Origin: Hippopus hippopus | Taxonomy: Eukaryota; Mollusca; Bivalvia; Cardiida; Cardiidae | Length of the DNA: 64,000 bases | Reading direction: 5' to 3' | Assembly (NCBI GenBank): GCA_946811185.2 | Contig: OX328109.1 | Coordinates: 682,001 to 746,000 of the forward strand | Shown: in pieces, positions 32,801-37,560 of the stretch | Layout of the letters: every line of letters starts with the position of its first letter | How positions within the stretch are numbered: position 1 is the first letter of the stretch | Program-made: the position numbers and the translations under genes | Notes under the pieces: generated by a model | Told to the model about the DNA's origin: nothing | What the model saw: the letters and a program-made list of their open reading frames with translations, nothing else | The model's database searches: none

Positions 32801-33466
32801 TATTGCTTCCATCATTATTACAAAGAAATAACAAATGATACCCAACAGACTGGAACCCAGGCTAAGTTATAAGTGCATGGTTAAATCTATTCTAGGCAAT
32901 ACAGCGGACACACACAAAAAGTTATGGTTTAAATCTATTTTAGCCATTTACAGCTGACACACAATGTTATTACCTACTTCATTTAACCTGATCCTGACCT
33001 TTGTGCTGAATATGTAAGTAGGCATATAAATAGAACTCCTACTATTATTAGGGAAGATATATATACACGGGCAGGTACTTATACACACAGGTAAGCAATT
33101 TATTCATACCGTATGAAATATTTCCGTGACCATTCGGGACATATACTGAAGGCAGCCCTGTGCAATGCCGAGGGTAAAAAATAGAATTTTAATTTATGTA
33201 AATGATGTTGACCTGGGTCAGGTTAAATGAAACAGGCAATAAGAACATGGTTTAAATCTTTTCTAGCCATGAAGAAAGATAACTGCAATGTGAAAGGCTA
33301 CGTGGCTTGGTCCCTAATGGATAACCTAGAATGGACTAGCGGCTACACGCAGAAATTTGGAATCTACCATGTGGACTTTAACGACCCTAACAGGACACGG
33401 ACCCCTAAATCATCTGCTGCATTTTACAAAGACCTTGTTCAACACAATGGATTTATTGGGCTGTGA
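5756..33466 (+). CDS. Tandem-domain GH1 beta-glycosidase (lactase-phlorizin hydrolase/klotho-like), 16 exons
   Basis: Spliced coding sequence of 2892 nt (about 963 aa). Exons: 5756-5891, 8095-8213, 8709-8966, 9604-9790, 10815-11042, 18531-18660, about 20187-20380, 21757-21972, 22531-22635, 23356-23483, 24578-24835, 25330-25513, 27058-27297, 28378-28504, 31569-31750, 33267-33466. Phases agree across every junction. Residues 1-21 form a hydrophobic signal peptide. Domain 1 (about 25-485) and domain 2 (about 500-955) are both GH1 barrels with the same exon pattern, so the gene arose by internal duplication. Domain 2 keeps the GH1 set: Q516, H617, the acid/base E662 in TFNEA, N803, the nucleophile E870 in ITENG, and W912/E919. 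Domain 1 has lost these. GH1 enzymes hydrolyse beta-glucosides and galactosides by a retaining mechanism; the substrate here is unknown. No transmembrane segment follows domain 2. Exon 7's acceptor is the least certain point. Exon 9 has no start codon, so two separate genes are unlikely. Confidence 0.9.
6190..6610. repeat. Cluster of decayed foldback repeats
   Basis: Inverted pairs include AGCCAAGGGTAACGATC (6232) with GATCGTCACCCTTGGCT (6282), and GTGATTGTGTCTC with GAGACACAATCAC near 6556-6585. Confidence 0.65.
6751..6826 (+). mobile_element. MITE-3 left-end fragment
   Basis: TGAGCCATGCTCTGGCAAAG to about 6826, then unrelated sequence. Confidence 0.7.
6837..7290. repeat. Interspersed repeat related to 29560-29800
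   Basis: Shared phrases with the 28.9-30.0 kb element in reverse orientation, such as the GGCCTAGGGCC and GGGAAATAACTCC regions. Confidence 0.45.
7550..7745 (+). mobile_element. MITE-1 copy
   Basis: Paired AAGAAG/CTTCTT variant in the central stem. Confidence 0.75.
7743..7962 (-). mobile_element. MITE-1 copy
   Basis: Abuts the preceding copy in the opposite orientation. Confidence 0.75.
7968..8036 (+). mobile_element. 3'-end fragment of a related LINE
   Basis: The stretch CGCTAAATGACCAAAGCTGT followed by GATGCACCATAAA closely matches the 3' end of the full-length LINE (17509-17545). The copy is 5'-truncated to about 70 bp. Confidence 0.7.
8095..8213 (+). CDS. GH1 gene exon 2
   Basis: Acceptor TTCAG, donor GTAAGG. 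Encodes GPSIWDTFT followed by the [12 protein letters not shown] helix, matching exon 10 of domain 2. Confidence 0.9.
8222..8310 (-). mobile_element. MITE-1 end fragment
   Basis: Carries GTCGTCTGCAAAATGC and GTTTGGTAAAGAG. A similar fragment is at 8573-8660, just before exon 3. Confidence 0.65.
8709..8966 (+). CDS. GH1 gene exon 3
   Basis: 258 nt, exactly the length of its domain-2 partner exon 11. Encodes [12 protein letters not shown] and [10 protein letters not shown], where the family normally has HW (H135 kept, Trp replaced by Y136). Confidence 0.93.
9005..9215 (-). mobile_element. SINE-E copy
   Basis: Read on the minus strand: tRNA-like head, then a body that includes CCCTAGCCAAGTACTGTTG, then the tail. 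In GH1 intron 3. A TAC/AAT-rich microsatellite-like tract follows at 9240-9350 and MITE-1 scraps at 9370-9560. Confidence 0.7.
9604..9790 (+). CDS. GH1 gene exon 4 (acid/base site lost)
   Basis: Encodes [19 protein letters not shown]. This aligns with the TFNEP acid/base motif, but the Glu position is N180. Donor GTATGA, phase 1. Confidence 0.92.
9800..9892 (+). mobile_element. MITE-1 right-half fragment
   Basis: Starts in the central palindrome just after the exon 4 donor. Confidence 0.65.
9944..10468 (-). mobile_element. Second TRIM-like element (old), minus orientation
   Basis: Two diverged direct repeats (9944-10100, and 10215-10468 with an internal insertion of about 94 bp) flank about 114 bp. 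On the minus strand the first repeat ends TTACA and is followed by TGGTGGCAGCAGTGGGAT, a primer-site-like sequence. The tract AGGGGAGGATAA lies just before the second repeat, where a polypurine tract should be. The LTR has a TATA-like AGATATATAAG. It lies in GH1 intron 4. Confidence 0.62.
10545..10727 (-). mobile_element. MITE-1 copy
   Basis: Ends GGTAAAGAGTTAA. The left part of the central stem is eroded. Confidence 0.75.
10815..11042 (+). CDS. GH1 gene exon 5
   Basis: Encodes [20 protein letters not shown] and SRLPTLT, conserved GH1 segments. The donor used is A|GTAGGT (phase 1), matching the phase of exon 13 in domain 2. Confidence 0.9.
11166..11349 (+). mobile_element. MITE-1 copy, split by the LINE
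   Basis: Left part here; the right part resumes at 17580-17609 after the target duplication. Confidence 0.9.
12546..13721 (+). CDS. LINE ORF1: gag-like nucleic-acid-binding protein
   Basis: 391 aa. Three consecutive CCHC zinc knuckles lie at about residues 176-232 ([43 protein letters not shown]). The Lys/Ser-rich tail after about residue 260 is low complexity. Such ORF1 proteins bind element RNA to form the retrotransposition particle. The ORF is intact from ATG to stop and sits 37 nt upstream of ORF2. Confidence 0.92.
   Translation: MASQNKRPRPNNENETSYLNNTKFLVIKSEEAKPITSLSPFIIEKQIESLIGTPKSVKKLKNELLLVETSRASQVESLLKVKKFYNLKVSVSEHNSLNKSRGIVKDRVLKGETEEKIVEYLAPQGVVACKRFKIKKDNVQLETNTLLLTFNTTTLPQSIRIFYRTVPVEQFIPNPLRCFNCQKFGHHEDNCKLTDAVICDRCGESKHTSSICQRPFKCVNCGKDHSARSTNCEVWKREKEIMRIKTIRKISYFEAKKQYETAFEPRYSKIVQSATAKPQTRTCGTQYDPVDFEQGAKPSSKSTSPSVQPPRTSETGSKSNQTKDSSRSRSASRANSCPTSPNKSQKNKPDKKEKDKQQSNRQKKGSQDPIKLANKFESLEDMELEIDSSVK
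13759..17437 (+). pseudogene. LINE ORF2: endonuclease-reverse transcriptase-RNase H, frameshifted near the end
   Basis: Open for 1053 codons to a TAG at 16918-16920. The N-terminus is an apurinic-type endonuclease (WNCRGL at about residue 10, [15 protein letters not shown] near 132, SDHFPI near 208). The reverse transcriptase has YVDDF near residue 667. RNase H starts near residue 965 (YTDGSKQ, SAEAVAL, FSDSMS). The rest of RNase H ([19 protein letters not shown]) and a Cys/His-containing tail continue in the +1 frame to 17437, so one extra base near 16905-16921 breaks the ORF. The copy is probably inactive in cis but otherwise well preserved. Confidence 0.9.
17774..17988 (-). mobile_element. 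MITE-1 copy
   Basis: Central stem at 17823-17870; right arm with GTCGTCTGCAAATGC. Confidence 0.85.
18531..18660 (+). CDS. GH1 gene exon 6
   Basis: Lies 7.5 kb from exon 5, beyond the LINE. Encodes [13 protein letters not shown], the counterpart of [13 protein letters not shown] in exon 14. The Asn and Tyr of the active-site NxY are replaced. Phases 1 in, 2 out. Confidence 0.82.
19035..19190 (+). mobile_element. MITE-3 left part
   Basis: TGAGCCATGCTCTGGCAAAA start, then decays. A MITE-1 end fragment follows at 19195-19246. Confidence 0.7.
19449..19636. repeat. Long foldback hairpin
   Basis: Arms TAAGGATAGGGCACCCTAAT and ATTAGGGTGCCCTATCCTTA at the base, and CGGATTCGGCTAAGACTCTG with CAGAGTCTTAGCCGAATCGG at the top, around a loop of about 30 nt. 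Confidence 0.9.
19695..20014 (-). mobile_element. MITE-1 copy inside a larger inverted repeat
   Basis: Starts TTAACCCTTTAGCACAC and ends near GAGTTAA. Its arm region is partly duplicated. Confidence 0.8.
20187..20380 (+). CDS. GH1 gene exon 7 (nucleophile site lost)
   Basis: Encodes [16 protein letters not shown] then ILFDNGYGD. The nucleophile motif ITENG has become LFDNG (D390). The acceptor TTTAAG is inferred from phase; it has a poor pyrimidine tract and falls inside an inverted repeat. Donor GTAAGT, phase 1. Confidence 0.78.
20466..21248 (+). mobile_element. TRIM-like miniature LTR element, three LTRs, tRNA-like Pol III promoter inside the LTR
   Basis: LTR1 20466-20682 and LTR2 20790-21006 are both 217 bp; LTR3 21034-21248 is 215 bp. 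Each begins TGTTACGGGAG. LTR1 and LTR2 are each followed directly by an 18-bp site close to the tRNA-Pro primer sequence (TGGGGGCTCGTCTGGGAT at 20683; TGGGGGCTCGTCCCGGAT at 21007). Purine-rich tracts precede LTR2 (AAGAGGTGGTG) and LTR3 (AAGGGGGTG). Internal segments are only 107 and 27 bp, with no coding capacity. CTAG flanks both outer ends. Each LTR carries a tRNA-like block with an A box (TGGCTCAGTGG) and a B box (GGTTCGAATCC in LTR1). The array sits in GH1 intron 7. Confidence 0.82.
21246..21428 (+). mobile_element. MITE-1 copy, left stem deleted
   Basis: Adjoins the TRIM array. The left half of the palindrome is missing. Confidence 0.7.
21432..21674 (+). mobile_element. MITE-1 copy
   Basis: Intact central stem at 21541-21595. 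Confidence 0.9.
21757..21972 (+). CDS. GH1 gene exon 8 (end of domain 1)
   Basis: Encodes [19 protein letters not shown], the counterpart of WSLMDNLEW, with the Trp replaced by N432 and the Glu by D439. Donor GTGAGT. If the intron is retained, an in-frame TAG follows at 21977-21979, so a domain-1-only product is possible. Confidence 0.9.
22030..22257 (+). mobile_element. MITE-1 copy
   Basis: Central stem at 22139-22202. Fragments of two more copies lie at 22366-22500. Confidence 0.85.
22531..22635 (+). CDS. GH1 gene exon 9 (domain 2 start)
   Basis: Encodes the inter-domain linker, then [17 protein letters not shown] with the substrate-binding Gln (Q516) intact. Acceptor preceded by a strong T-tract. 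Confidence 0.92.
22645..22905. mobile_element. MITE-1 composite of two copies
   Basis: A minus-oriented left part (22645-22735) is joined to a plus-oriented copy (22736-22905). Confidence 0.75.
22915..23131 (+). mobile_element. MITE-1 copy
   Basis: Ends TTTGGTAAAGGGTTAA. Confidence 0.85.
23356..23483 (+). CDS. GH1 gene exon 10
   Basis: Encodes [14 protein letters not shown] and the [15 protein letters not shown] segment typical of GH1. Confidence 0.93.
23710..23950 (+). mobile_element. MITE-3 copy
   Basis: TGAGTCATGCTCTG start and CAGAGTATTGCTCA end. Lacks the full internal hairpin. Confidence 0.75.
24150..24368 (-). mobile_element. MITE-1 copy
   Basis: Central stem at 24204-24258. Confidence 0.85.
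24392..24525 (+). pseudogene. Degenerate duplicate of the start of GH1 exon 11
   Basis: About 130 nt ending roughly 50 nt before the exon 11 acceptor resemble 24552-24672 closely (for example ACTTTCCATTGCTTGGAGT and GTGGCCTATTACAATAA). It has lost the CAG acceptor and carries frame-disrupting changes, so it is a dead tandem copy of the intron-exon boundary. Confidence 0.75.
24578..24835 (+). CDS. GH1 gene exon 11
   Basis: 258 nt. Encodes [14 protein letters not shown] and [11 protein letters not shown] with H617-W618 intact. Confidence 0.95.
24966..25150 (-). mobile_element. MITE-1 copy, truncated
   Basis: Central stem at 25018-25072. Confidence 0.8.
25330..25513 (+). CDS. GH1 gene exon 12 (acid/base Glu present)
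   Basis: Encodes [18 protein letters not shown]. Catalytic acid/base E662 is kept; the usual Pro after it is Ala. Confidence 0.95.
25560..25775 (-). mobile_element. Two truncated MITE-1 copies
   Basis: The second starts TTAACTC at about 25662, with CTTTACCACACAATCCC after it. Both break near the central stem. Confidence 0.7.
26010..26400 (-). mobile_element. MITE-1 copy split by another small element
   Basis: The insert at about 26160-26350 has ends TTACTGTATAC and TATACAGTAA and repeated CGCAAAAATTTCC motifs. Confidence 0.7.
26498..26765 (+). mobile_element. MITE-3 copy
   Basis: TGAGCCAAGCTCTG start; ends GAGATTTGCTCA. Confidence 0.75.
26777..27040 (+). mobile_element. MITE-3 copy next to exon 13
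   Basis: TGAGTCATGTTCTGGC start; hairpin CATGTCAGCCTGCGC with its complement; ends 17 nt before the exon. Confidence 0.85.
27058..27297 (+). CDS. GH1 gene exon 13
   Basis: Encodes the [20 protein letters not shown] segment. The acceptor is only 17 nt downstream of the end of a MITE-3 copy. Donor GTTTGC is weak but matches the phase. Confidence 0.93.
27356..27605 (-). mobile_element. MITE-1 copy
   Basis: Central stem at 27436-27493. A short internal duplication of the left arm is present. Confidence 0.85.
27797..28026 (+). mobile_element. MITE-1 copy
   Basis: TTAA at both ends (27797, 28023). Confidence 0.88.
28053..28325 (+). mobile_element. MITE-3 copy with internal duplication
   Basis: A segment with TTGTTAGACTAACTGGATTT occurs twice near 28180-28230. 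Ends about 50 nt before exon 14. Confidence 0.8.
28378..28504 (+). CDS. GH1 gene exon 14
   Basis: Encodes [14 protein letters not shown] with the active-site N803 and Y805. Donor GTAAGT, phase 2. Confidence 0.93.
28922..30020. mobile_element. About 1.1-kb non-autonomous element with a MITE-1 inside
   Basis: Left end GAGGGCCACGATGGCC with CTCCACTGGC; right end GCCAGTGGAGC. No coding frame. A MITE-1 copy (28972-29200) is inserted about 50 bp from the left end. The left-end motif recurs at 51130. Confidence 0.6.
28972..29200 (-). mobile_element. MITE-1 copy nested in the preceding element
   Basis: Starts TTAACCCTTTACCACACAA. Confidence 0.8.
30165..30386 (-). mobile_element. MITE-1 copy
   Basis: TTAA at both ends. 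A right-arm fragment precedes it at 30021-30115. Confidence 0.88.
30709..30972 (-). mobile_element. MITE-1 copy
   Basis: Stem variant AAAATACT pairs with AGTATTTT, a compensated change. Confidence 0.75.
31051..31084. repeat. Short palindrome with CRE-like half sites
   Basis: GATGACGTAA and TTACGTCATC separated by 13-14 nt. Confidence 0.75.
31217..31366. repeat. Foldback element, about 48-bp arms
   Basis: Left arm includes GTGTGATATTAAAAATCTGT; right arm includes ACAGATTTTTAATATCACAC. The loop contains a second imperfect pairing. Confidence 0.88.
31569..31750 (+). CDS. GH1 gene exon 15 (nucleophile Glu present)
   Basis: Encodes [20 protein letters not shown] with the nucleophile E870. Confidence 0.95.
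31768..31995 (-). mobile_element. MITE-1 copy
   Basis: Central stem at 31826-31886, 75 nt after the exon 15 donor. A truncated copy follows at 31993-32103. Confidence 0.85.
32238..32650 (+). mobile_element. MITE-1 copy split by a hairpin MITE
   Basis: The insert lies at 32420-32601; the MITE-1 right arm resumes and ends near GGAAAAGGGTTAG. Confidence 0.88.
32420..32601. mobile_element. Hairpin MITE with target duplication GCCCAG
   Basis: Ends GGTCCGTATTCACC and GTGAATACCGG; duplication GCCCAG at 32414-32419 and 32602-32607. Inner arms AAGTAACACAACTTCTGA and its complement also form a hairpin at 34583-34647. Confidence 0.85.
32709..32875. mobile_element. Short interspersed element with CTGGGTCC-type inverted ends
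   Basis: Left CTTGGGTCCAGGCGG, right TGGAACCCAGG. Relatives at 55624-55775, 59930-60095 and 62124-62300. Confidence 0.75.
32983..33228. mobile_element. Small element with inverted ends, just before exon 16
   Basis: Ends ATTTAACCTGATCCTGACC and the near-complement CCTGGGTCAGGTTAAAT; 38 nt from the exon. Confidence 0.7.
33267..33466 (+). CDS. GH1 gene exon 16 (C-terminus)
   Basis: Encodes [20 protein letters not shown] and [13 protein letters not shown], the GH1 C-terminal signature. Stop TGA at 33464-33466, soon after the domain ends. Confidence 0.95.
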
Positions 33467-33563
33467 AGGTTGAATTAGGATATGCTTATAAGGTACATAT
33501 TGTTATTGAAAATACGGGTTGTTTTAACCCTATGGCTGCTGAGCGTGACTCAAGGACCTTTTG

Positions 33564-33630
33564 CGGACAGTGTAGATCAAAGATCAGACTGCACAGAACG
33601 TGCAGTCTGATCTTTGATCTATACTGTCCG
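33564..33630. repeat. MITE-2 hairpin in the 3' flank of the GH1 gene
   Basis: Near-perfect 30-bp arms (CGGACAGTGTAGATC outer part). Family flank sequence continues to about 33720. Confidence 0.88.
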
Positions 33631-33727
33631 ATAAGAACATATTTACCTCTCAAAACTGCCTTTGAAACAACAAAATTTGGGGTTTTACGATCGGCTTAAA
33701 AGTTTCATTTCACTTATTCAGCAGGAT

Positions 33728-33938
33728 ATTTAGACTTTTTAGACTTGCCCAAATTGAAAGCTTTTGCAGATGACAAACTAAATGTCACTCAAAAGCTGAT
33801 TTGCCTTTTGAAGGATAAAAAACATTATGGGAAAAGGAGAAAATGCTGGTTACCAGCATTTTCTCCTTTTCCCACACTGTTTTCAATAGGCTTGTACCTA
33901 AGGGTCAATAAAACTCAGGATTGTGTGGGAAAAGATCA
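33728..33938 (+). mobile_element. MITE-1 copy
   Basis: Intact central stem at 33827-33876. Confidence 0.88.
33907..33912 (+). promoter_or_regulatory. Possible polyadenylation signal of the GH1 gene, inside a MITE
   Basis: First AATAAA I see after the GH1 stop, about 440 nt downstream, within a MITE-1 copy. Confidence 0.35.
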
Positions 33939-34177
33939 AATGAAACATGTAACATTTCTTTACTGATACGTCTATTTTCAATACAATTTTAATTTCTATC
34001 AAATACAATTTAAAAATGGAATTTAGACAAGTTGTTGTTGTTACAAAGGTTTTGTAAATATTTTCTTTCCATCATGGATCCTTGATCATCTCTTGCTTGG
34101 ACACCTGTCAATTTATAGGACTGGATGTACTGTATGTATTTCAATTTGAAATATCTTAAGACACTTTAATTTCTTAC

Positions 34178-34368
34178 CAAGGGGCAACATTCTAGATGTA
34201 TTCAAAGTGAAGGCATTTGGAGACAAGAAATTAAATGAGAGTCAAGTAATGTATCATTTTTTTCAAAAGGGTAACAAGCTGTGGAAAAATGAGAATTCTG
34301 GTTTTGCAATGTTTTCAAAAGCCCTCTCAGTCAGGGTCATATAATTTTTTTTTTGTAAAGAGTAAAAA
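34178..34368 (+). mobile_element. MITE-1 copy, decayed stem
   Basis: Left arm recognisable; right half of the stem lost. Confidence 0.6.
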
Positions 34369-34689
34369 ACAATTGCATGAAACAAATTGATATCGTTAAG
34401 CTATTTGATACACCATTTAAGTGCATTTAAGTTTTAAAATATACCTGGGACAATACTATGGAAGCCCAGTTGTAACAGACCTTTTTGGATGCTTCTCTTC
34501 CTTATGATTTTTTATCAAAAGATTTTCAAAGCAACTGCAAAATATTTTCTTTTCAGAGTATTCTCTGTCTTCTTTTAACGGTAGAAAGTAACACAACTTC
34601 TGATTGGCTAAACCATTTCCAATCAGAAGTTGTGTTACTTTCAATTTTTAAAAAAAAAATTTTCTACCCCATCATAGAAAAATCTCATA

Positions 34690-34886
34690 ATTTCAGCTGC
34701 AGATGACTTTTGAAAACATTGTGGGAAAAAAAGGAGAAAATGCTGGTAACCAGCATTTTCTCCTTCTCCCACATTTTTTCTTCCCTATCACAGACAAATC
34801 TCATAATTTTAGCTGCATTTGATTTGTCCTCTGCAAATGCTTTCAATGCAGACCAGTCTAGACTTTCTTCATGTGGTTAAGGGTTA
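34690..34886 (-). mobile_element. MITE-1 copy
   Basis: Central stem at 34717-34773; ends GGTTAAGGGTTAA. Confidence 0.82.
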
Positions 34887-35330
34887 AATCTGTACCAAAC
34901 AACAAAATTTTACACTTGTCCAAATTGAAAGCATTTGCAGACAACAAAAATAGCTCACTCAAAAACTAAAATTTGTCTTTAGAGAGTAAAAAACATGGTG
35001 GGAAAGGGAGCAACATGCTGTTTACAAGCATTTCTCTTTTTTCCATAATGTTTTCAAAATTATTCTTCTTTAGGGTCGCTAAAGGTTTGGATTCCGTGTT
35101 TTTTTTTTAATAGCAGTTTAATGCCATTTTAACAGCTACGCATGTGTTTCCTGGCTTTCTCACACCAGTACTGACACAACTTTCTTTCCAAGTCACTCAC
35201 TACTTTCTCACATGCATCAGAGGTGAGAGGTGAAGAACTGCCGAAAAGATAGTTTGCCTAAACCGGGTATTGAGCTTACAACCACCAAGTCACGAGTCCG
35301 ATACGCTAGAATTGTGTGGTAAGGGGTTAA
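34883..35330 (+). mobile_element. MITE-1 copy split by a SINE-R
   Basis: SINE at 35099-35310 with an imperfect ATTCCGTG/ATTGTGTG duplication; MITE right end at 35311-35330. Confidence 0.8.
35099..35310 (-). mobile_element. SINE-R copy
   Basis: Minus-strand B box near GGACTCGTGACTTGG, with the body TGTGAGAAAGTAGTGAGTG. Confidence 0.78.
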
Positions 35331-35455
35331 AACATTGATTGACAAAACACTTTTAAATCACATAAAGCCTTCACTATTGCTTTTCAACCATAACATGGAA
35401 GACTGCAATAATTATTTCATGTCAAAAGACTTGATCCAATAAAACCAAACAAATT

Positions 35456-35682
35456 TTAACTCTTTACCAAACGAAAATTTTCCACTTGTCCAAATTCAAT
35501 GCTTCTGCAGACGACAAAATAAATTCGACTCAAAAATTGAAATTTGTTTTGAAAAGGGAAGAAAACGTTGTTGGAAAAGGAGAAAATGCTGGTTACCAGC
35601 ATTTTCTCCTTTTCCCACAATGTTTTCAAACGGCTTCTTTCTCAAGGTTGTTAAATTTCTGGATTTTTTGGAAAAGGCTTAA
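35456..35682 (+). mobile_element. MITE-1 copy
   Basis: TTAA at both ends; intact stem at 35571-35622. Confidence 0.92.
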
Positions 35683-35787
35683 CAGAAAGGTGGTGATTGA
35701 TTGATAAATCGATTGATTGAATCGTATTTTACAATGCTTTCATTATTCCAGTCATATCAAGGTGACAGCTTACATAATATGGTTTTC

Positions 35788-36040
35788 AACACGCAAAAAG
35801 GGACATTCGGACATTTGCGTAAAGTGTCGTCTCGGATCAGCCTGCGCAGTACGTGCAGGCTAATCCAAGACGGCACTTCACGTCAACATTAGATTTTTTT
35901 TCCTACAGTAGATATGCATGAAACAGAAAATCACACACGGTCGGAAAGTGTTGTCTCGGATCAGCCTGCACGGAGTGTGCAGGCTGATCCAGGACGACAC
36001 TTTACGCAAATGTCCGAATGTCTCTTTTCGCGTGTTGCAA
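35788..36040. mobile_element. Double-palindrome MITE
   Basis: Outer arms CAACACGC and GCGTGTTG with CATTCGGACATTTGCG and its complement. Each half also contains its own hairpin (GATCAGCCTGCGCAG, and GATCAGCCTGCACGG). Confidence 0.88.
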
Positions 36041-36048
36041 GCCATATA

Positions 36049-36310
36049 TGAGTCAAGCTCTGTAAAAAGGGGGCTTAATACATCTCAGCTATGCACTGTA
36101 CCAAGCAAGTCATCACACAATTATGGATCCATAATATCCATTTAGTCTAACAACAGACTGAATCTGGGGATAGAGTGGTCCTTTGACAAGCAGAAAATTA
36201 ACTAATAACAAAAAGTTTCGACCCATGTCAGCCTGTGCAGACTGCACAGGCTGACATGAGTTGATAGTTTTTGCGGATGCATTAAACCCCCTTTGCACGT
36301 AGCATGGCTC
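36049..36310 (+). mobile_element. MITE-3 copy
   Basis: TGAGTCAAGCTCTG start; hairpin CATGTCAGCCTGTGCAG with the compensated CTGCACAGGCTGACATG. Confidence 0.85.
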
Positions 36311-36441
36311 CTATGTATGTCCTGGGTTTCACCAGTACAAGGCTGAGGCTCTGAAGGGTCTTGTCCATGGACACTTCCACAAAAAACTTATCTCTCCCAT
36401 CAAGACTCAAACCTGGGACCTCCAGGTTACAATACATACAT

Positions 36442-36670
36442 TTAACCCTTTACCACACAATCCCAAGTTTTAAAGACCCTATAGGAAAAGACTTTTAAAA
36501 ACATTGTGAGAAAAGGAGAAAATACTGGTAACCAGCATTTTCTCCTTTTCCCACAATGTTTTTCTACTCTATCCAAGATTTTAAGTTCACTGGAACGAAT
36601 TATAAATTTATTATCTGCAGATGTTTTGAATCCGGATGAGTCTAAAATTTTTTGTTTGGGAAAGAGTTAA
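36442..36670 (-). mobile_element. MITE-1 copy with proven TTAA insertion
   Basis: Flanking SINE-E sequence reads ...ACATTTAA | CCACTGAG..., the same as the uninterrupted SINE at 61450-61463 (ACACTTAACCACTGAG). Confidence 0.93.
36607..36612 (-). promoter_or_regulatory. Possible polyadenylation signal of the arylsulfatase gene, inside a MITE
   Basis: AATAAA on the minus strand about 180 nt after the stop, within the MITE-1 copy at 36442-36670. Confidence 0.35.
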
Positions 36671-36791
36671 CCACTGAGCTTTTCAATTTGGATAAGCCTA
36701 AAATTATGTTGATTTGTAAAATACGAGCCTGAAAATCATAGAAAAGTTAAGTGGGAGGCATTCACAAGTCCAAGGAATAGTTTCTAAGAAA

Positions 36792-37560
36792 CTACAGTTT
36801 AACCCAGGGCACCCATGCCCCATTATGATATTTGGGGTTTCCATTTGGGTCAACAGGGGTGTTAAGAGGGGGCACCATTTTTACTGAATACTGTAACAAA
36901 CGCACTAACATCTCGTCCACAATGTCTTTGTTCAATGCAGCGATGTTGTTGTACTCGCAAGGGTCGGATGGAATGTGAAATAAGCATGGTGACACACGAG
37001 GGTCACAATTTGTGGAGGCGTTGACAGGTTTAGTTCCACAATCCACTTTAACAGGTTGGTTATTGTGAAAGTAAGAATGCTTGTGTTTCTGAAGATCGTT
37101 TGTGTCATGACCCATTTCCGTCTCGGATACTGAACTATCAAAGTTTTGATAAAGTTTTGGCAATTTGTGCAGGACTTTGGTCATGTTAACATGAAGATCT
37201 ACGTGGTCATTGGGATTCTGCCAAGGCGGATACCAGCCATCCCAGGCCATTCCAACATCGCCAACCAGTACTTTGTAATCTCCCACCCTTAACCCAGCAA
37301 AGCCAACTCCAACAGGAGCTATATTATGCAGTATTTCCTTTCTCGTTACATTCTTATTAAGGGATAAATCGTTCCATATATCGAAACCATCCAGTTTTTT
37401 CATGATGTGGGGGTCTCCACCTGCTGCTCTGTACAACGTCGGAAGCCAATCACAAACGTGAATCATCTGATTAGAGACGTAACCCTTCGTCTTGAGGAGA
37501 GGACTGTGGACGAATCCAACACCACGTACACCTCCCTCCCACAGCGTTGCCTTTACTCCT
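36792..37560 (-). CDS. Arylsulfatase exon 8 (C-terminus)
   Basis: 769 nt. Encodes [20 protein letters not shown], the [13 protein letters not shown] strand, LDGFDIW and the cysteine-bearing [16 protein letters not shown]. Stop TAG at 36794-36792. Confidence 0.96.

Larger units (their letters stand above)
35706..36680 (-). mobile_element. SINE-E copy split by three insertions
   Basis: SINE pieces at 35706-35787, 36311-36441 and 36671-36680; inserts are a double palindrome (35788-36040), a MITE-3 (36049-36310) and a MITE-1 (36442-36670). Confidence 0.75.
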
